A program made the position numbers and the translations under genes. Below, piece after piece: positions 33,311 through 44,370 of a DNA stretch of 64,000 nucleotides (position 1 is its first letter; each line of letters starts with the position of its first letter). Below the pieces are notes generated by a model. That model was not told the origin of the DNA. It made no database searches and saw only the letters and a list, made by a program, of their open reading frames with translations. Source of the stretch: Prorocentrum cordatum (lineage: Eukaryota; Sar; Dinophyceae; Prorocentrales; Prorocentraceae); assembly GCA_963575745.1 (NCBI GenBank), contig CAUYUJ010007435.1, forward strand, positions 427,873 to 491,872, written 5' to 3'.

Positions 33311-33581
33311 CGGGGAACAAGGACACGCTCGTGCCCCACAAGTTGCGAGTGCTGCTCCTCGCCGTCCTCCGTCGCCTCCTCACCGCTTCCTCTCCACATG
33401 TCGATGTTCCGCTTTGTCTGCTGCCAGTTTCCTCTCCTCCTCCTGTTCCTCCTCATGTCCCTCCTCATGCTCCTGCCCCTACTACACCTACTACTCCTAC
33501 TCCCCCATCTCATCCGCACCTTCCTCCCGCAAAGGCGCTTTGGCCACCCGCGCTGCCTGGGCCGACGCGCGCGGCCAAGCA

Positions 33582-33617
33582 CCGCGGTACGGCCACACAT
33601 GTGTGGCCGTACCGCGG
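33582..33617. repeat. Perfect 36-bp palindrome
   Basis: Two 18-base halves (CCGCGGTACGGCCACACA and its exact reverse complement) meet without a spacer. A second, imperfect palindrome of the same core (TACGGCCACACATGTGTGAC) follows at 33620-33645. Confidence 0.97.
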
Positions 33618-33689
33618 GGGTACGGCCACACATGTGTGACCGTACGCGGGTCGGCCACGCTACGCGCGCAGCGAGTTCTGGAACCAAAT

Positions 33690-33785
33690 GCGCGTAACAT
33701 AGGATATGTGGTGCAATACACGCGGCAACGACGGCGGCGACGAACGGCACCGCCCGCACAAGCCGCCACTCGCCCCGAACGGCGG

Positions 33786-33817
<32 letters not shown>

Positions 33818-33985
33818 GGCGGCGCCGCCCGCAAAAACCGCCAATCGCCCCAAACGGCGGAGACAGCGACGGCGACAGCTACGGCGGCGACGGGCGGCAC
33901 CGCCCGCAAAAGCCGCCAGTCACCCCGAGATGGTTAAGCCAAGTAAGGACCCCAGGTGCAAGCACTGGTTTGGGAATAATGGCAG
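33690..33985 (+). repeat. Composite minisatellite element, copy 2
   Basis: Begins with a remnant of the 17-base unit (ATATGTGGTGCAATACACGC), then three or four GC-rich units with CGACGGGCGGCRCCGCCCGC. It ends with the tail GAGATGGTTAAGCCAAGTAA and TGCAAGCACTGGTTTGGGAA. Same order and strand as 3222-3790. Confidence 0.85.
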
Positions 33986-34315
33986 TGCGGCATGGCATGC
34001 GATGATATCGCTTGAAATGCTGCGCAATGCAATCGCACGCAACCCTGGTGTGCCAAGTTGTGCTATTCATGGCTATGCGATGCGGGTATGCTACACTATG
34101 CAGTAGCGTGCTACGCGGCACTGTGGTTTTTGGATCGGCACGGCCATCTGATGTTTGTGTCGACGTAATGCAACGCATGCGTTCATATTGCCATTGCCAT
34201 TGCTATGCTTTGCGATGCTATGTTCTGGGACCCTGTTTCACAACACAACACAGCATGGAACATCCCGCCATGACATTGCATCGCATAGTACAGTACATCA
34301 TCCAGCGTGCACCTA

Positions 34316-34585
34316 GGAGTTTGCTGCCCTGAACGTTCAGTTGAAGGCCTACGGCATTCCAGGGGTCTCGTGGTCACAGGAGGAGGCCGACGTATCAAGA
34401 AGGCGAAGGTCACGCACACGAGCTGGATGATCATGAACACATACAAGAAGGTCAAAGACCCTTCGGCGATGGTCGTCACAGTGGCGAAGGTGTATATGGA
34501 GTTCACGTCCAACCTCGGCGGGAAGCTGAATCAGCTCCACGACGGCATCCAGAAGAAGATCGGCCCGCTGGTTTCGGCCTCTTAG
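34316..34585 (+). CDS. Orphan terminal exon
   Basis: After a likely acceptor (GTGCACCTAG at 34315) one frame reads EFAALNVQLKAYGIPGVSWS and QEEAD. A second frame then reads IKKAKVTHTSWMIMNTYKKV, KDPSAMVVTVAKVYMEFTSN and LGGKLNQLHDGIQKKIGPLV, ending SAS before the TAG at 34583. The composition is strongly protein-like, so a one- or two-base indel near 34390-34400 or a very small intron is likely. No family recognised. No upstream exon was identified on plus. Confidence 0.5.
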   Translation, partial: GVCCPERSVEGLRHSRGLVVTGGGRRIKKAKVTHTSWMIMNTYKKVKDPSAMVVTVAKVYMEFTSNLGGKLNQLHDGIQKKIGPLVSAS

Positions 34586-34589
34586 GCCG

Positions 34590-36000
34590 CCCCCTGTGCA
34601 CCGCCCAGCCTCTCAAGCTCGCTGTTTTTGTTGTTTGCCAGCTGGCATCGGCGCCCCAGGCTCGCTGGTGTCGGCACCTCAGGGCCGTCTGCCCGCTAAT
34701 GCCCCACGGCCTCGCTCTCCCAGGGGGGGCCACCAGGACAGAGAGAAACAGCACATCCCCAAAGCAAACGCACCCCCAGGAGCCCCGCCATCAATTGGGT
34801 CGTTGGCCAGTGCTCGACTGCGCGTTTTCGAGCGCATCTAGAATCCAGCGGGCGACGGAGATGACGTCGCCCACGTTGCTTGCAGGCGCCTAACCGACAA
34901 GGCCTGCGCGGTCGCAGAGTGCCTCCGCCTGCCCATTCGTCTGCTCTCCGCCTGCCCGCTCGTCTGATCTCGCCCCTCCTGGGTGGCCCCAGGGGCAGCG
35001 ATTTCGTTCAGAGGGATGCCGTCAGACTGGGAACTGGAAGCGGATCAGGCGGAGTAGGAGGAATGAGGATAAGGAACGACGGTGATGATTGCAAGTGATG
35101 AGTGTGGATGCGGTGAGAGGGTACGGCGGATAAAGGATGAGGATATCAATGAGGATGAGGAGGAGTACGAATAATGATGACAACGTGAGGGTGGGAGGAG
35201 GGGTGAGAGGATAGCGAGGGACGAAGAATGAGAGCAACACACGGAGATGACAGGGGGATGCGGGAGGACATGAGGAGGGCGATAAGTAGAAGAAGGTATG
35301 GTGACGGAGGGCCGTACGAGAGGAGGATCCTTCATTCGAACCAATTGCCGACCCGGAACGGTTCCCCCATGCCCCCACGTCTGGTTTACATCATTGTCGG
35401 GTTTCCTGTCTGGGCTCCTGGGCCACTTTCTGCCGCGACCTCCGTTTCATCAATACCCCCCCTACCCCACTCCCAATTCGAGTCGGCAATCGGTTTGACA
35501 TGCAATCCCCGCCGCTCCTTCCCCCACCCCTTGTTCGCGGTGAACCAGCTGGCACCAGGACCGCCCAGCTAACCCACCGCGCGTGCTAATGTCCGTGGTG
35601 TTGTTGTATCGCTTCTTTTCTCTGCTTGCCCCAACCCCTCTCTCGCCTCTCATGTCCTCCTCTTCCTTGGTCTACCTCTTTGTTCTTCACTTGCCACTCT
35701 GCGGGGACTTGGTATGTGTTTTCCGTCACTCCTTGGCCCTGCCCTCTTCCTTTAAATCTCCACATTGTTCTTTCCACATTATCACTCCTGTTTTCTCGTC
35801 CAAACACCTCCCCCTCCGTCCCTTATCACATAAAAGCACCGTGCCGCGGCTGGGTCTCCCTCTGCAACGCCATCCGCGTGAGGGGTGCCGACTTGTCGCT
35901 CGGGCAAAACGACACTGCAGACCAACGCGGCAGGCGTGCAGGGCAAACCACCCAACGATCAGTCTTGACGCGCTCCGGACGTGCACCCCGCGAAGCGAGA
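34590..36000. other. No gene recognised
   Basis: Mixed sequence with GAT/GAG-rich stretches near 35050-35300. No protein-like frame found. Confidence 0.5.
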
Positions 36001-36029
36001 GGAATCGAAGAGAAAACTCCGAAGATCGA

Positions 36030-36575
36030 CGAAGGTCAAAGGAGGAGGAGGAGAAAACTCCGAAGATCGACAAAGGTCGCTCGGAATCGGAAAGAAAACT
36101 CGAAGGAGGAGGAGGAAGAGGAGGAGGACGACGAGGAGGAGGACGACGAGGAGAACGAGGAGGACGACGCCGAGGAGAACGAGGAGGAGGACGGGGAGGA
36201 GAATGAGGAGGACGACAAGGAGAACGAGAACGACGACGACGACGACGAGGACGAAGAGGGAGAGGGCGGCCGGAGGCAGCTTCTGTGCCCCCCGGGGCCC
36301 CTCGGAGCCGCTGCGTGCAGCTCGGCCGACCGGCGCGGCGACGCCATCAAACCGCCAGGCCGCTGGACTTCGTCGTCGTCGTCGTCGTCGTCCGTCGTCC
36401 GTCGTCCGTCGTCCGTCGTCCGTCGTCCGTCGTCCGTCGTCGTCGTCTTCGTCGTCATCGTCGTCGTCGTCGTTGTCGTCGTCGTCCGTCGTCCGTCGTC
36501 CGTCGTCCGTCGTCCGTCGTCCGTCGCCCGTCGTCGTCGTCGTCGTCGTCGACGTCGTCGTCGTCGTCCGTCGTC
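36030..36575. repeat. GAG/GAC and CGTCGTC microsatellites
   Basis: GAGGAC-type repeats (36030-36260), then CGTCGTCCGT-type units (36368-36572). Confidence 0.95.
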
Positions 36576-36914
36576 CTTAAAATCTGCGTTTAAACAGTCG
36601 ATCCTCTCAGTGAGGCCGTCCTTTGCGGATCCGACTGAATATACAGGTTAAATTAGCCATGCAAACAACTGCTCAATGTTTATCCCAGCTGATCCTCTCA
36701 GTGAGGCCGGACTTTGCGCCTCCAGCTGGTTTAAACACAACAGTTGAACAGATGTTTAGCTGCACGCTGCCAAGCTGCTGGGAGGATGTGGAGAGGAGAG
36801 AAAAGAGGTTACCTCGCATGCGACATCACCTACCGTTTAGCGCCTGGCCCGCGAGCGCGAACATCTTGTCTACCTGTTTAGCGGCGGTCGCGGGCGCGTG
36901 AGCGCACTTCCAAG

Positions 36915-37695
36915 GCTTTCGCAGATCCGCCGACCCCTCGTGGGTCTCTGGGCGCGTGAGATTCCCCTCCAAAAATTCTTTCTCCCCCACCCCCCAGGGG
37001 CCCCAAAACTGGGAATTTGACCCCCCCCCCAGGCCTGGGGGGATTAAGGGTCCCCCGACGACCCAAGAGGGCCCCAAGACGCACCCAAGACGGTTCAAGA
37101 AGGCCCCGAGTCTCTGAAAGATCGCTCCAAGACGCCCAAAATAGCCCCAAGACGGCTGAAGAGCCCTCCAAGAGCACTTCCAAGAGGCCAAATCATACAC
37201 GTTCTGAAAAAATCAGTGGAGGATTTTGGTATTCTCGCCTTTTCGGCCTTCCGCCGCTCCATGACGTCCCTAGAAGCCTCCAAGACCACTCCAAGACGGC
37301 CCAAGAAGCCTCCAAGAGGGCCCCCAAGACGGCCCCACAGGGCGCCCAAGACGGCCCAAGAGGCGCCCAAGACGGCCCACGAGGGCCCCCAGACAGCCTC
37401 AAGAGGGGCCCAAGAAGGGGAACGCGAACCGAAAATCCGAGCCTCCGGCCCCAAGAAGCCCCGAGGAGGCCCCCAAGAGGCCCCCCAAGAGGCCTCAAGA
37501 GGCTCCCCAGAGGCCTAAACGAGGCCCCAAAACGATCCCCAGAGGCCTCAAAACTGCCTCTAGGAGGCTCCCGAGAGGCTTCCCACGAGACCCCAACGAA
37601 CATCCAAGAGGCCTATGACCCACAACCCAGGCACGGCGGCGGGATGGGCCGAAGGCCATTACGTAGATATAGGGGTCGGCGGATGTGGCGCAAGC
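36915..37695 (-). mobile_element. TIR-bounded intron-like element, short copy
   Basis: The 13-bp ends TCCGCCGACCCCT (36927-36939) and AGGGGTCGGCGGA (37671-37683) are perfect inverted repeats. On minus, TACAG|GCTTGCGCCACA precedes the 5' end, matching the donor of the 14.0-kb intron (ACAG|GCTTACGCCACA). The 3' end shares about 110 bases with that intron's 3' end, including the GGGTCTCTGGGCG block and the following C-rich and AATTTGACCCCC blocks. The body is made of CCAAGAGGCC / CCAAGACGGC decamers. Coding sequence on either side is not convincing, so splicing here is unproven. Confidence 0.6.
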
Positions 37696-37775
37696 CTGTA
37701 GAATCGGTGTATAAAAGGCAATCGGTGTATTAGATTGGCAGGCGGCGCATTCATTCCTGAATGCCTGCGCCGCGC

Positions 37776-37860
37776 CAGCGCTGGAAGAGACTGCGCCTGC
37801 ACCAGGATGCAAGAAGCAACGCTGGAAGAGACTGCGCCTGCACCAGGATGCAAGAAGGCG
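37776..37860. repeat. Tandem duplication of about 45 bp
   Basis: Two adjacent copies of a unit starting CGCTGGAAGAGACTGCGCCT and ending CAGGATGCAAGAAG. Confidence 0.9.
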
Positions 37861-37916
37861 TTGGTGGGTATACGATTGGGATTGCTGGCAGGCGACTATC
37901 TCATCGATCTAAGGCT

Positions 37917-38242
37917 TCATGATTTCTTAGAGCACATGCGTCCAGCGAAACGTCTATATACTGGAGGACACAATGTCAACCTTACAGGAGGAGTCGATTG
38001 GGCAAGTAGTCCAGCCCACGTGCGTTCTGCATAGTGGCCCTCCTCAATGTTATCATTGCGCGCAAGGCTGGCCACCAGCCGCGGCCACAGATAATAATTC
38101 ACCGCCCGAATATTGTCCATGCGCACTGCGAAGTTGCCACCATAACATACCTGGATCACAGTTGCACTGCCATCAGAACTACCATTACGATTCCCAAACG
38201 TAATGCCCAAGCTATCCCACCATTTGTTCAACGGCCTTTCAT
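37917..38242 (-). CDS. DUF3431-like protein, C-terminal exon
   Basis: After the acceptor CTGCTGCAG the frame reads DERPLNKWWDSLGITFGNRN, SATVIQVCYGGNFAVRMDNI and RAVNYYLWPRLVASLARNDN, then EEGHYAERTWAGLLAQ, and ends RMCSKKS at a TGA (37917). The C-x-G-x-F-A-V and E-x-x-W-x-x-L blocks resemble the C-terminal part of DUF3431, an uncharacterised family with a glycosyltransferase-like look; that is motif memory, not a search. It joins in frame to the exon ending at 52247 (...KSYECT|DERPL...). Confidence 0.6.
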
Positions 38243-38339
38243 CTGCAGCAGCTCGGAAATCCGCCGACCCCTTGTGGGTCTCTAGGCGTGTGAGATAGTT
38301 TCCCCCCCCTACCCCCCCCCCCGGGACCCCAAACCGGAG

Positions 38340-38990
38340 ATTTGACCCCCCCCCGGCCCGGCGCGAGCGCACCACGAGGCTTCTCCGGACCCAAGAGGGC
38401 GTCAAGACGGGGCAAGAAGGCCCCAAGAGGCCTCCAAGACGGCTCACGAGGGCCCCGAGACGCCACACATGTGCTCCAAGACGCCCAAGATGGCCCCGAG
38501 ATTGGCCAAGAGGCCTCCAAGACGGCCCAAGAGGTCCCAAACAAGCCTTCCAAGAGGGCCTCAAGAGGCTAAGATTGTTGGTTTTCCATTGTGCTTTTCT
38601 GTGTTTTTTGCCTTTTGGCCTCTCCGGCTTCCCGACGCTCCAACACGGCCCAAGAGGCCCCGAAGACAGCCACAAGACGGCACAAGAGACACCCAAGACG
38701 GCCCCAAGACGGCCCCAGATGGCCCCATGACGGCCCCAAAGGCCCCCAAGACGGCCCTAGAGGGTTCCAAGAGTGCATCCAGAGAAGCCCAAGAGGGCGA
38801 CCAAACATTTAGAAAAAGCTAGCTTTCCGCCCCAAGGATCCCCAGGCAGCCCCAACTGTGCCCCCAGAAGCCGCCAGAGGCCCCCAAGACTCTCCCAGAC
38901 GCCCCAAAGAACCCCCAAGAAACCCCCCCGAGGCTCCGAAACGGCCCCCGAGTGGTTTCAAAACTACATTCCAGAGGCCCCCGAGAGCCG
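38340..38990. repeat. CCAAGAGGCC / CCAAGACGGC decamer array
   Basis: Degenerate ten- to twelve-base units, the same body as in 36915-37695 and 46970-47430. It forms the 3' part (minus sense) of the 14.0-kb intron. Confidence 0.85.
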
Positions 38991-39209
38991 TGCCGCGAGG
39001 TCCCGATACACCTACAAGATGCCTCTAACCCATAACCCAAGACTCTGAGCCTTCTCTCTGTGCCCCCCTCGCCCCCCCCCCCTCCACCTCGGCCCCCAGG
39101 TGGCTTCAACATTGCCTTCCAGAGGCCCCCGAGAGCCGTGCCGCGATACCCCGACACACAAACAAGAAGCCTCTAACATATAACCCAGAACCCAAAGCCT
39201 CATCTCAGT

Positions 39210-39385
39210 ATCCCCCCCCTCCTCTTCCTCCTCCTCCTCCACCTCCTCCTCGTCCCCCTCTCCTCTCCCTTCGTTTCATTCCCCACCCTCCTCCTCCTCC
39301 CGATCCTCTCCGATTCTTCTCCCCCCCATCCTCCGCCCCCCCTCCTCCTCCTCCTCCTCTCCCCGTCCTCCTTCTCCCCAGCACG
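39210..39385. repeat. CTC microsatellite
   Basis: CTCCTC runs with C-rich interruptions. Confidence 0.9.
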
Positions 39386-39401
39386 CGCGCCCGATTGGGC
39401 A

Positions 39402-41090
39402 TCAGTTGCATGTATTGCATTTCAGGGTGCCCTTCTCTTCGACGCGCGCGACATGGGCAGGGTTCCCGGGAAACGCCGACTTCGGTAGTCTCCTCTCGAA
39501 CGCGCCGCTGCACTGATACGCTCGGCAACTGCGCGCTGTGAACCCGAGTTTCTCACAGCCCCCGCACGCCACTTTGAGTTGTTTCGTCTTTCGATGATGT
39601 TCCACTTGCGCCGGCTTCAAATGTTTCGTGTCCGAGAACGCTCCTCCGCACGCCGCGCGCGCCAGCGGCTTAGCGCCCGCCTCAGCTTTCCGCTTCTTAT
39701 TATTCAGCTCGCGCGTCGTCCTCTCGCGCTCTTCCGCGCACCTCCGACATAGCCTCTCCCCTGCTGCTTTGTGCTTCTTTTGAGCATCGGACATCTCCGC
39801 CTCCTCTGGGCACGCCGCCAGACAGTCATCGTTCCAACAAAGCACTTGGCCCACGCGTTTCCTATTATTCGACTCGCGCGTCGTCCTCTCGCGTTCTTCC
39901 GCGCATTTCCGACACAACCTCTCCCCTGCTGCTTCGTGCTTCTTCCGGGCTTCGGACATATCCGCCTCCTCTGGGAATAGTGCCAGACAGTCGCCGCTCG
40001 AACAACACACTTTGCCCACGCTCTCGGCCCATTTCGCGCTGCAACGGCGAGACTTCTGTTGCCCTTTGACACCGCTGCACTTGACACAGTACAAGGTCAG
40101 AATTATTCTCGCGTCGACCCCGTCGCCAACACCTGCCACGCCCCCATCGCCGCCCTCCTGCGCGCCTCCATCGCCCTGCGCTGTCGTTGCCCATCCGTCG
40201 CACGTCTTGCGCCATTTCTCGTCCCGGCTCTTCACCTCGGCGGTGCACTCTTTACAAAACGCCGGCCTCTCCTGCCGCTGGAACTCGCACTTCGTGAACG
40301 CCTCCACCAGCAGCCGTCGTCGGCAACGCCCAAGCTGATCGCGCGGCATCAGCTTCGCCTCCACTCCCCCCAGTCCACTTTATCCCCGCGAAGCGCCTAC
40401 AACAATTTCTGCGCGCCTGGCATCTCTCCCGCGTTGTGCGGCTTCCTGTCGAAGGGCCTGAAAATCAACAAGTTTTCCCGCCTCCGCACGCGCGCGATGG
40501 CAACGTAACTGGACATCCAACTCACGCCGCGCCCTCTTTCGAGGTCTGCTATCACCGCTGCCATGGTTCGGCCCTGGGCAGAGTGCGCCGTTACTGCCAA
40601 AGCCGGGGTTGCCATAAATTGGGCGCGTTTCACATTCAAGACTGGATGCTTCAGATACCCGTCCAAGAACCATTGCCGCCCTATCGATGGGGAGATCGGA
40701 TACAGCCCCAGCTCCCACCTGGGCAGGTGCCACTCCTTCGTCTGGAAGTCCAACACAATCACTCGCGGCAGATGCAACACCACTTCCTCGTCTTCATCTC
40801 CCACGACCTCGTCCTCGTGCAGCACCCATCCATGGATGGTGGCCGTGCGCCCCCGCAGAAGCTATTTCTTCGACCGATCCAAGTGATCCCCCAAAGCCAC
40901 GGGCATCCCTTTGGCCAGCGGCAGCCACCCAGGCAAGCTCGCGCACTCCTTGTCGTGGTACCCGAGCCAACGTATCTTATCCTCCACCGTGTACGGTCGC
41001 CTCTGTTCCCCCTGGGGCTGTAGACGTTCTCCTTGCGCCGGACAGGACCCCCGAAAACCGACGGGGCGTGAAGACGATATCCCCTCCAAA
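39402..41090 (-). pseudogene. Pif1-like helicase C-terminus plus zinc-ribbon repeats, broken
   Basis: Minus-strand order: a segment reading YTVEDKIRWLGYHDKECASL and ending DHLDRSKK at a TAG (40862). In the same frame after the stop come LLRGRTATIHGWVLHEDEVV and an acidic loop. Then ALAVTAHSAQGRTMAAVIAD and SYVAIARVRRRENLLIFRPF follow, the SF1 helicase C-terminal motifs (AHxAQGxT and SYVAxxR) as in Pif1-type enzymes. A second in-frame TAG at 40397 precedes ALRGDKVDWGEW. A frameshift at a C6 run near 40368 leads to a 310-residue Cys-rich tail with repeated CxxC / CRxCAEERERTTRE blocks. Walker A and B are not in this piece. The gene sits inside the 14.0-kb intron and is unlikely to be functional as it stands. 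Confidence 0.65.
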
Positions 41091-41274
41091 TGAATCCCTG
41101 GACCCCTACCAGAGCCCGCTTGACGCCGTGTCCTCATCCTCACCTTCCTCCATCTATTTATCTTCCCACTCCTCTGCCTCATCCCCCACAGAGGCACCCA
41201 GGACCCCCCAAGAGCCCCTGGGGAAGGGAAATACAAAAAAACTGATACCTGAGCGACCTAAGAATACCATTAGA

Positions 41275-41575
41275 GTCCCCCACAGGTCCCCGGACACGTC
41301 CGCCGGACACCCCGGACACCCCGGACACGTCCCCCGGACACCCCGGACATCCCGGACACGTCTCCCGGACACGTCCCCCGGACACGTCCCCCGGACACGT
41401 CCCCCGGAAACGTCCCCCGGACACGTCCCCCGGACACCTCGGACACGCCCCCCGGACACGTCCCCGGACACCCCGGACATCCCGGACACGTCCCCCGGAC
41501 ACCCCGGACACCCGGACACCCCGGACACGTCCCCCGGACACTCGGCCCGGACACCCCGGACACCTCAGACACCTT
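41275..41575. repeat. CCCCGGACACGTC array 1
   Basis: Nine- to thirteen-base units CCGGACACC / CCCCCGGACACGT. A longer array of the nine-base form lies at 51783-52195. Confidence 0.95.
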
Positions 41576-41865
41576 CGTCGTCGTCCTCCTCCTCCTCCTC
41601 CTTCTCCTCTTCCTCCCTCCCTTCCTCCTGATCATCATCATCTACATGCGTCACCATCATGCCTCACTATCACCATTCTACTATCGCCTTCTCGTCGTCG
41701 TCCTCCCCCGCATCCTGCTCGCCCGCATCCTCTGGTTTCCTCATCATGCCCTTCCTGACGACTCATCATCCTGTTTCTTCCTCCTGCCTACTCATCGTGC
41801 TTTTCAATACTGCCTCAATCTGCTCGTCTTGCCTTTTGCCCATGCCCCCCATCCTGCCTGCTCCT

Positions 41866-42059
41866 CCTCCTCCTCCCCTCCTCCTCCTCCTCCTCCTCCT
41901 CCTTCCTCGTCCTCCTCGTCCTCCTCCTCCTCCTCCTCCTCCTCCTCCTCCTCCTCCTCCCCGTCATCATCATCGTCGTCGTGATGATGATGATCCTCAG
42001 CATCGTCGTCGTCATCAGCATCCTCCTCCTCCTCCTCATCATCATGACCATTGTCATTG

Positions 42060-42092
<33 letters not shown>

Positions 42093-42193
42093 GCATCAGC
42101 ATCAGCATCAGCATCAGCATCAGCATCAGCATCATCATCATCATCATCATTATCATCATCATCATCATCATCATCATCGTCATCATCATCATC

Positions 42194-42225
<32 letters not shown>

Positions 42226-42237
42226 CGTCTCCATTTG
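41866..42237. repeat. CTC then ATC microsatellites
   Basis: CTC runs (41866-41960) followed by ATC/AGC repeats (41961-42230). Confidence 0.95.
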
Positions 42238-42261
42238 GTCCCAGTGTTCGGGTGAAACGTA

Positions 42262-42855
42262 ACTTCGCGCGCGTGGCTGGAGTGGTAACCTGAGAAAGGT
42301 TATCGCTCCAGCCGCGGGCGAGGTAACCTGAACAAGGTTATCTCGTTCGCAGTAGGCTGGAGAGGTAACCTGAGAAAGGTTACCGTTCTAGCCGCGGGAG
42401 GGGTCGCCTGAGCAAGGCGATCGTTTCCGCCAGCGTTCCGTTGGAGAGGTAACCTGAGAAACCTTGCATCGCTCTAGCAATCCGTAACCTGAGCAAGAAT
42501 ATGGTCTCCATTTGGAGGGTGAAACGAACCTTCAAGCGCATGGCTGGAGCGGTAACCTGAGAAAAGGTTACTGTTCCAGCCGCGGGCGAGGTAACCTGAA
42601 CAAGGTTATCGCGCCGGCGCGCTCTAGGCTGGAAAGGTAACCTGAGAAAGGTTATCGTTGTAGCGCGCACTAGGCTTGAGCGGTAACCTGAGAAAGGTTA
42701 CCGTTCCAGCCGCGGGCGAGGTAACCTGAGCAAGGTTATCGCGCCCGCGTGCCCTAGGCTGGAGAGGTAACCTGAGAAAGGTTATCGTTCTAGCGCGCAC
42801 TAGGCTGGAGTGGTAACCTGCGACAGGCGATCGTTCCAGCCAAAGGAGGTAACAT
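42262..42855 (+). repeat. Array of about 13 hairpin units
   Basis: Each unit of 35-47 bases is centred on GTAACCTGAGAAAGGTTAC, a 7-bp stem around a five-base loop (GAGAA, GAACA, GAGCA). Flanks extend the stem: GGCTGGAG with TTCCAGCC in one type, GCGGGCG with CGCCCGC in another. Centres lie near 42286, 42323, 42365, 42403, 42449, 42484, 42552, 42591, 42636, 42682, 42721, 42766 and 42812. In the unit at 42403-42421 the stem is GTCGCCT/AGGCGAT, where two inner pairs changed on both sides. A longer period is visible, since TCTCCATTTGG and GGGTGAAACG precede both the first and the seventh unit. Confidence 0.85.
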
Positions 42856-43939
42856 GTATCGTCTTGACCACTTTCAACACATGGTTTTCCTTGTGAATAA
42901 AGGGAAACTAACGCCGATTGTTTTTGGAACTTCCAGGGGGCAGCACAGGCGCCGGGAGCGAAAATCACGTGGGTGCACGCGCGTATCGGTCGGTGCCCCT
43001 GCTTTTTTTGCCCCGAAGACTGTTGGCGGGGGCGCCCGTTTTCTTTTCCTGTCTGTTTACCTGTTTACCTCGTTCGTGGGGGTCGCGCATCGATTCCCTT
43101 TCTGGGGGCCTACAAATAAATTCCGTTTGTGGCGGAATTACACACAGATTCCCTCTGTGGCAAATTACAAATATATTCCATTTGTGCGAAGGGGACTGAG
43201 GGGGTCTGGCCCTGGGGGGAAGGTCCCAGAGGAAAAAACAAAAAAAAACTGCCCTCTGGATCCACTGGTCCCGGTTGTTTCCCTGGCCTAGGAAAAAAAC
43301 AACGGGGCCAGTGGATCCAGGGGCCGTTTTTTCTGTTGCTGCATCCTTCCCCCCAGGGGCCAGGGGTCATCAGCAGCACGGCGTCGTTGGAAGTAATGAT
43401 TGTCATCAGCATGGTCATCAACAAGGTCTGGATAGTCATGCTCGTTATCATCACCACCTCCACCTCCGCCATCGGAACACCCAGGAGGAGGACCATCCAG
43501 AAGAAGCACCTCTTGGTCTCCCCCCTCCTCCTCCTCCACCTTCGGACCACCCAGGAAGAGGAGGGGGAGGAAGAGGGGAAGGAGCAGGAGGAGGAGGAGG
43601 AGGAGGAGACGTCATCACCATCGTCATCGACAGCAGCCTGGGAATCACCATCATCATCAGCATCATCATCGATATCATCAGCAGGTTGATGCATGTCATC
43701 GGCATCGTCATCCGCAGCATGTTCAAAACCATACTCGTCATCACCATCGTCATCAGCAAGATTTTGATAGTCATACTCGTCATCACCATCGTCACCAACA
43801 GCATCCTCAGAGCACGGCATGTCATCAGCATCGTCATCAACAGCATATTGAATGTAATATTCCTCACCCGCATTGTCATGGGCAATTTCTTCCGGCTGAC
43901 GCATGTCATCAGCATCGTCACCAGCATCAGTTCAGTCTT

Positions 43940-43962
43940 CCGTAGCTGGTTTGAGGCTCAAG
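43940..43962 (+). other. Spliced-leader-like relic
   Basis: CCGTAGC (43940-43946), preceded by T, and GGCTCAAG (43955-43962) match the two ends of the dinoflagellate spliced leader; the six central bases are replaced by eight unrelated ones. It lies just upstream of a plus-strand coding stretch. It could be chance. Confidence 0.35.
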
Positions 43963-44139
43963 CACTGTTTTGTTGCAAGGTTCACGCCGTGCTCCCTGGC
44001 GGTGCCGCGGGATGGGAAACATATCAAGAAGAGCACCAAGACCCCAGCCCAGCTGCCCAGCTCGCAACCAACAACGGTTGGAAGGTCCCCGCCCCTTCCG
44101 CGAAAAAGGCGCTTTCGTCGCAAGCAGGCGGCCCCGATG

Positions 44140-44370
44140 GCTTCCATTTGCGTTCGCGAGAAGATGGCGGCAGGCGAGAAGAAGGCGGCTCACAAGGAGG
44201 CGGCGCGGCGCAGCCGTGAGAAGAGGCGCTTGGGGAAGCTCAGCGACGAGGCGGTTGTGATGAAGCGCCCTGCCAAAAAGCAGGGTTCCTCGAGCTCGTC
44301 TTCAGCGTCTTCTTCGTCCACGTCGTCGTCAGACGTCGTGGGCAGCGATGCCTCCTCGGACTCCGACTGA
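44140..44370 (+). CDS. Small basic-then-Ser-rich frame
   Basis: From the ATG at 44140 the frame reads MASICVREKMAAGEKKAAHK, EAARRSREKRRLGKLSDEAV, VMKRPAKKQG, then a Ser run and SDVVGSDASSDSD before the TGA at 44368. Strong Lys/Arg then Ser/Asp bias suggests a disordered nuclear-type segment. It may be the N-terminal exon of the SF3-like gene that follows or a separate small gene. Confidence 0.35.
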   Translation, partial: ASICVREKMAAGEKKAAHKEAARRSREKRRLGKLSDEAVVMKRPAKKQGSSSSSSASSSSTSSSDVVGSDASSDSD

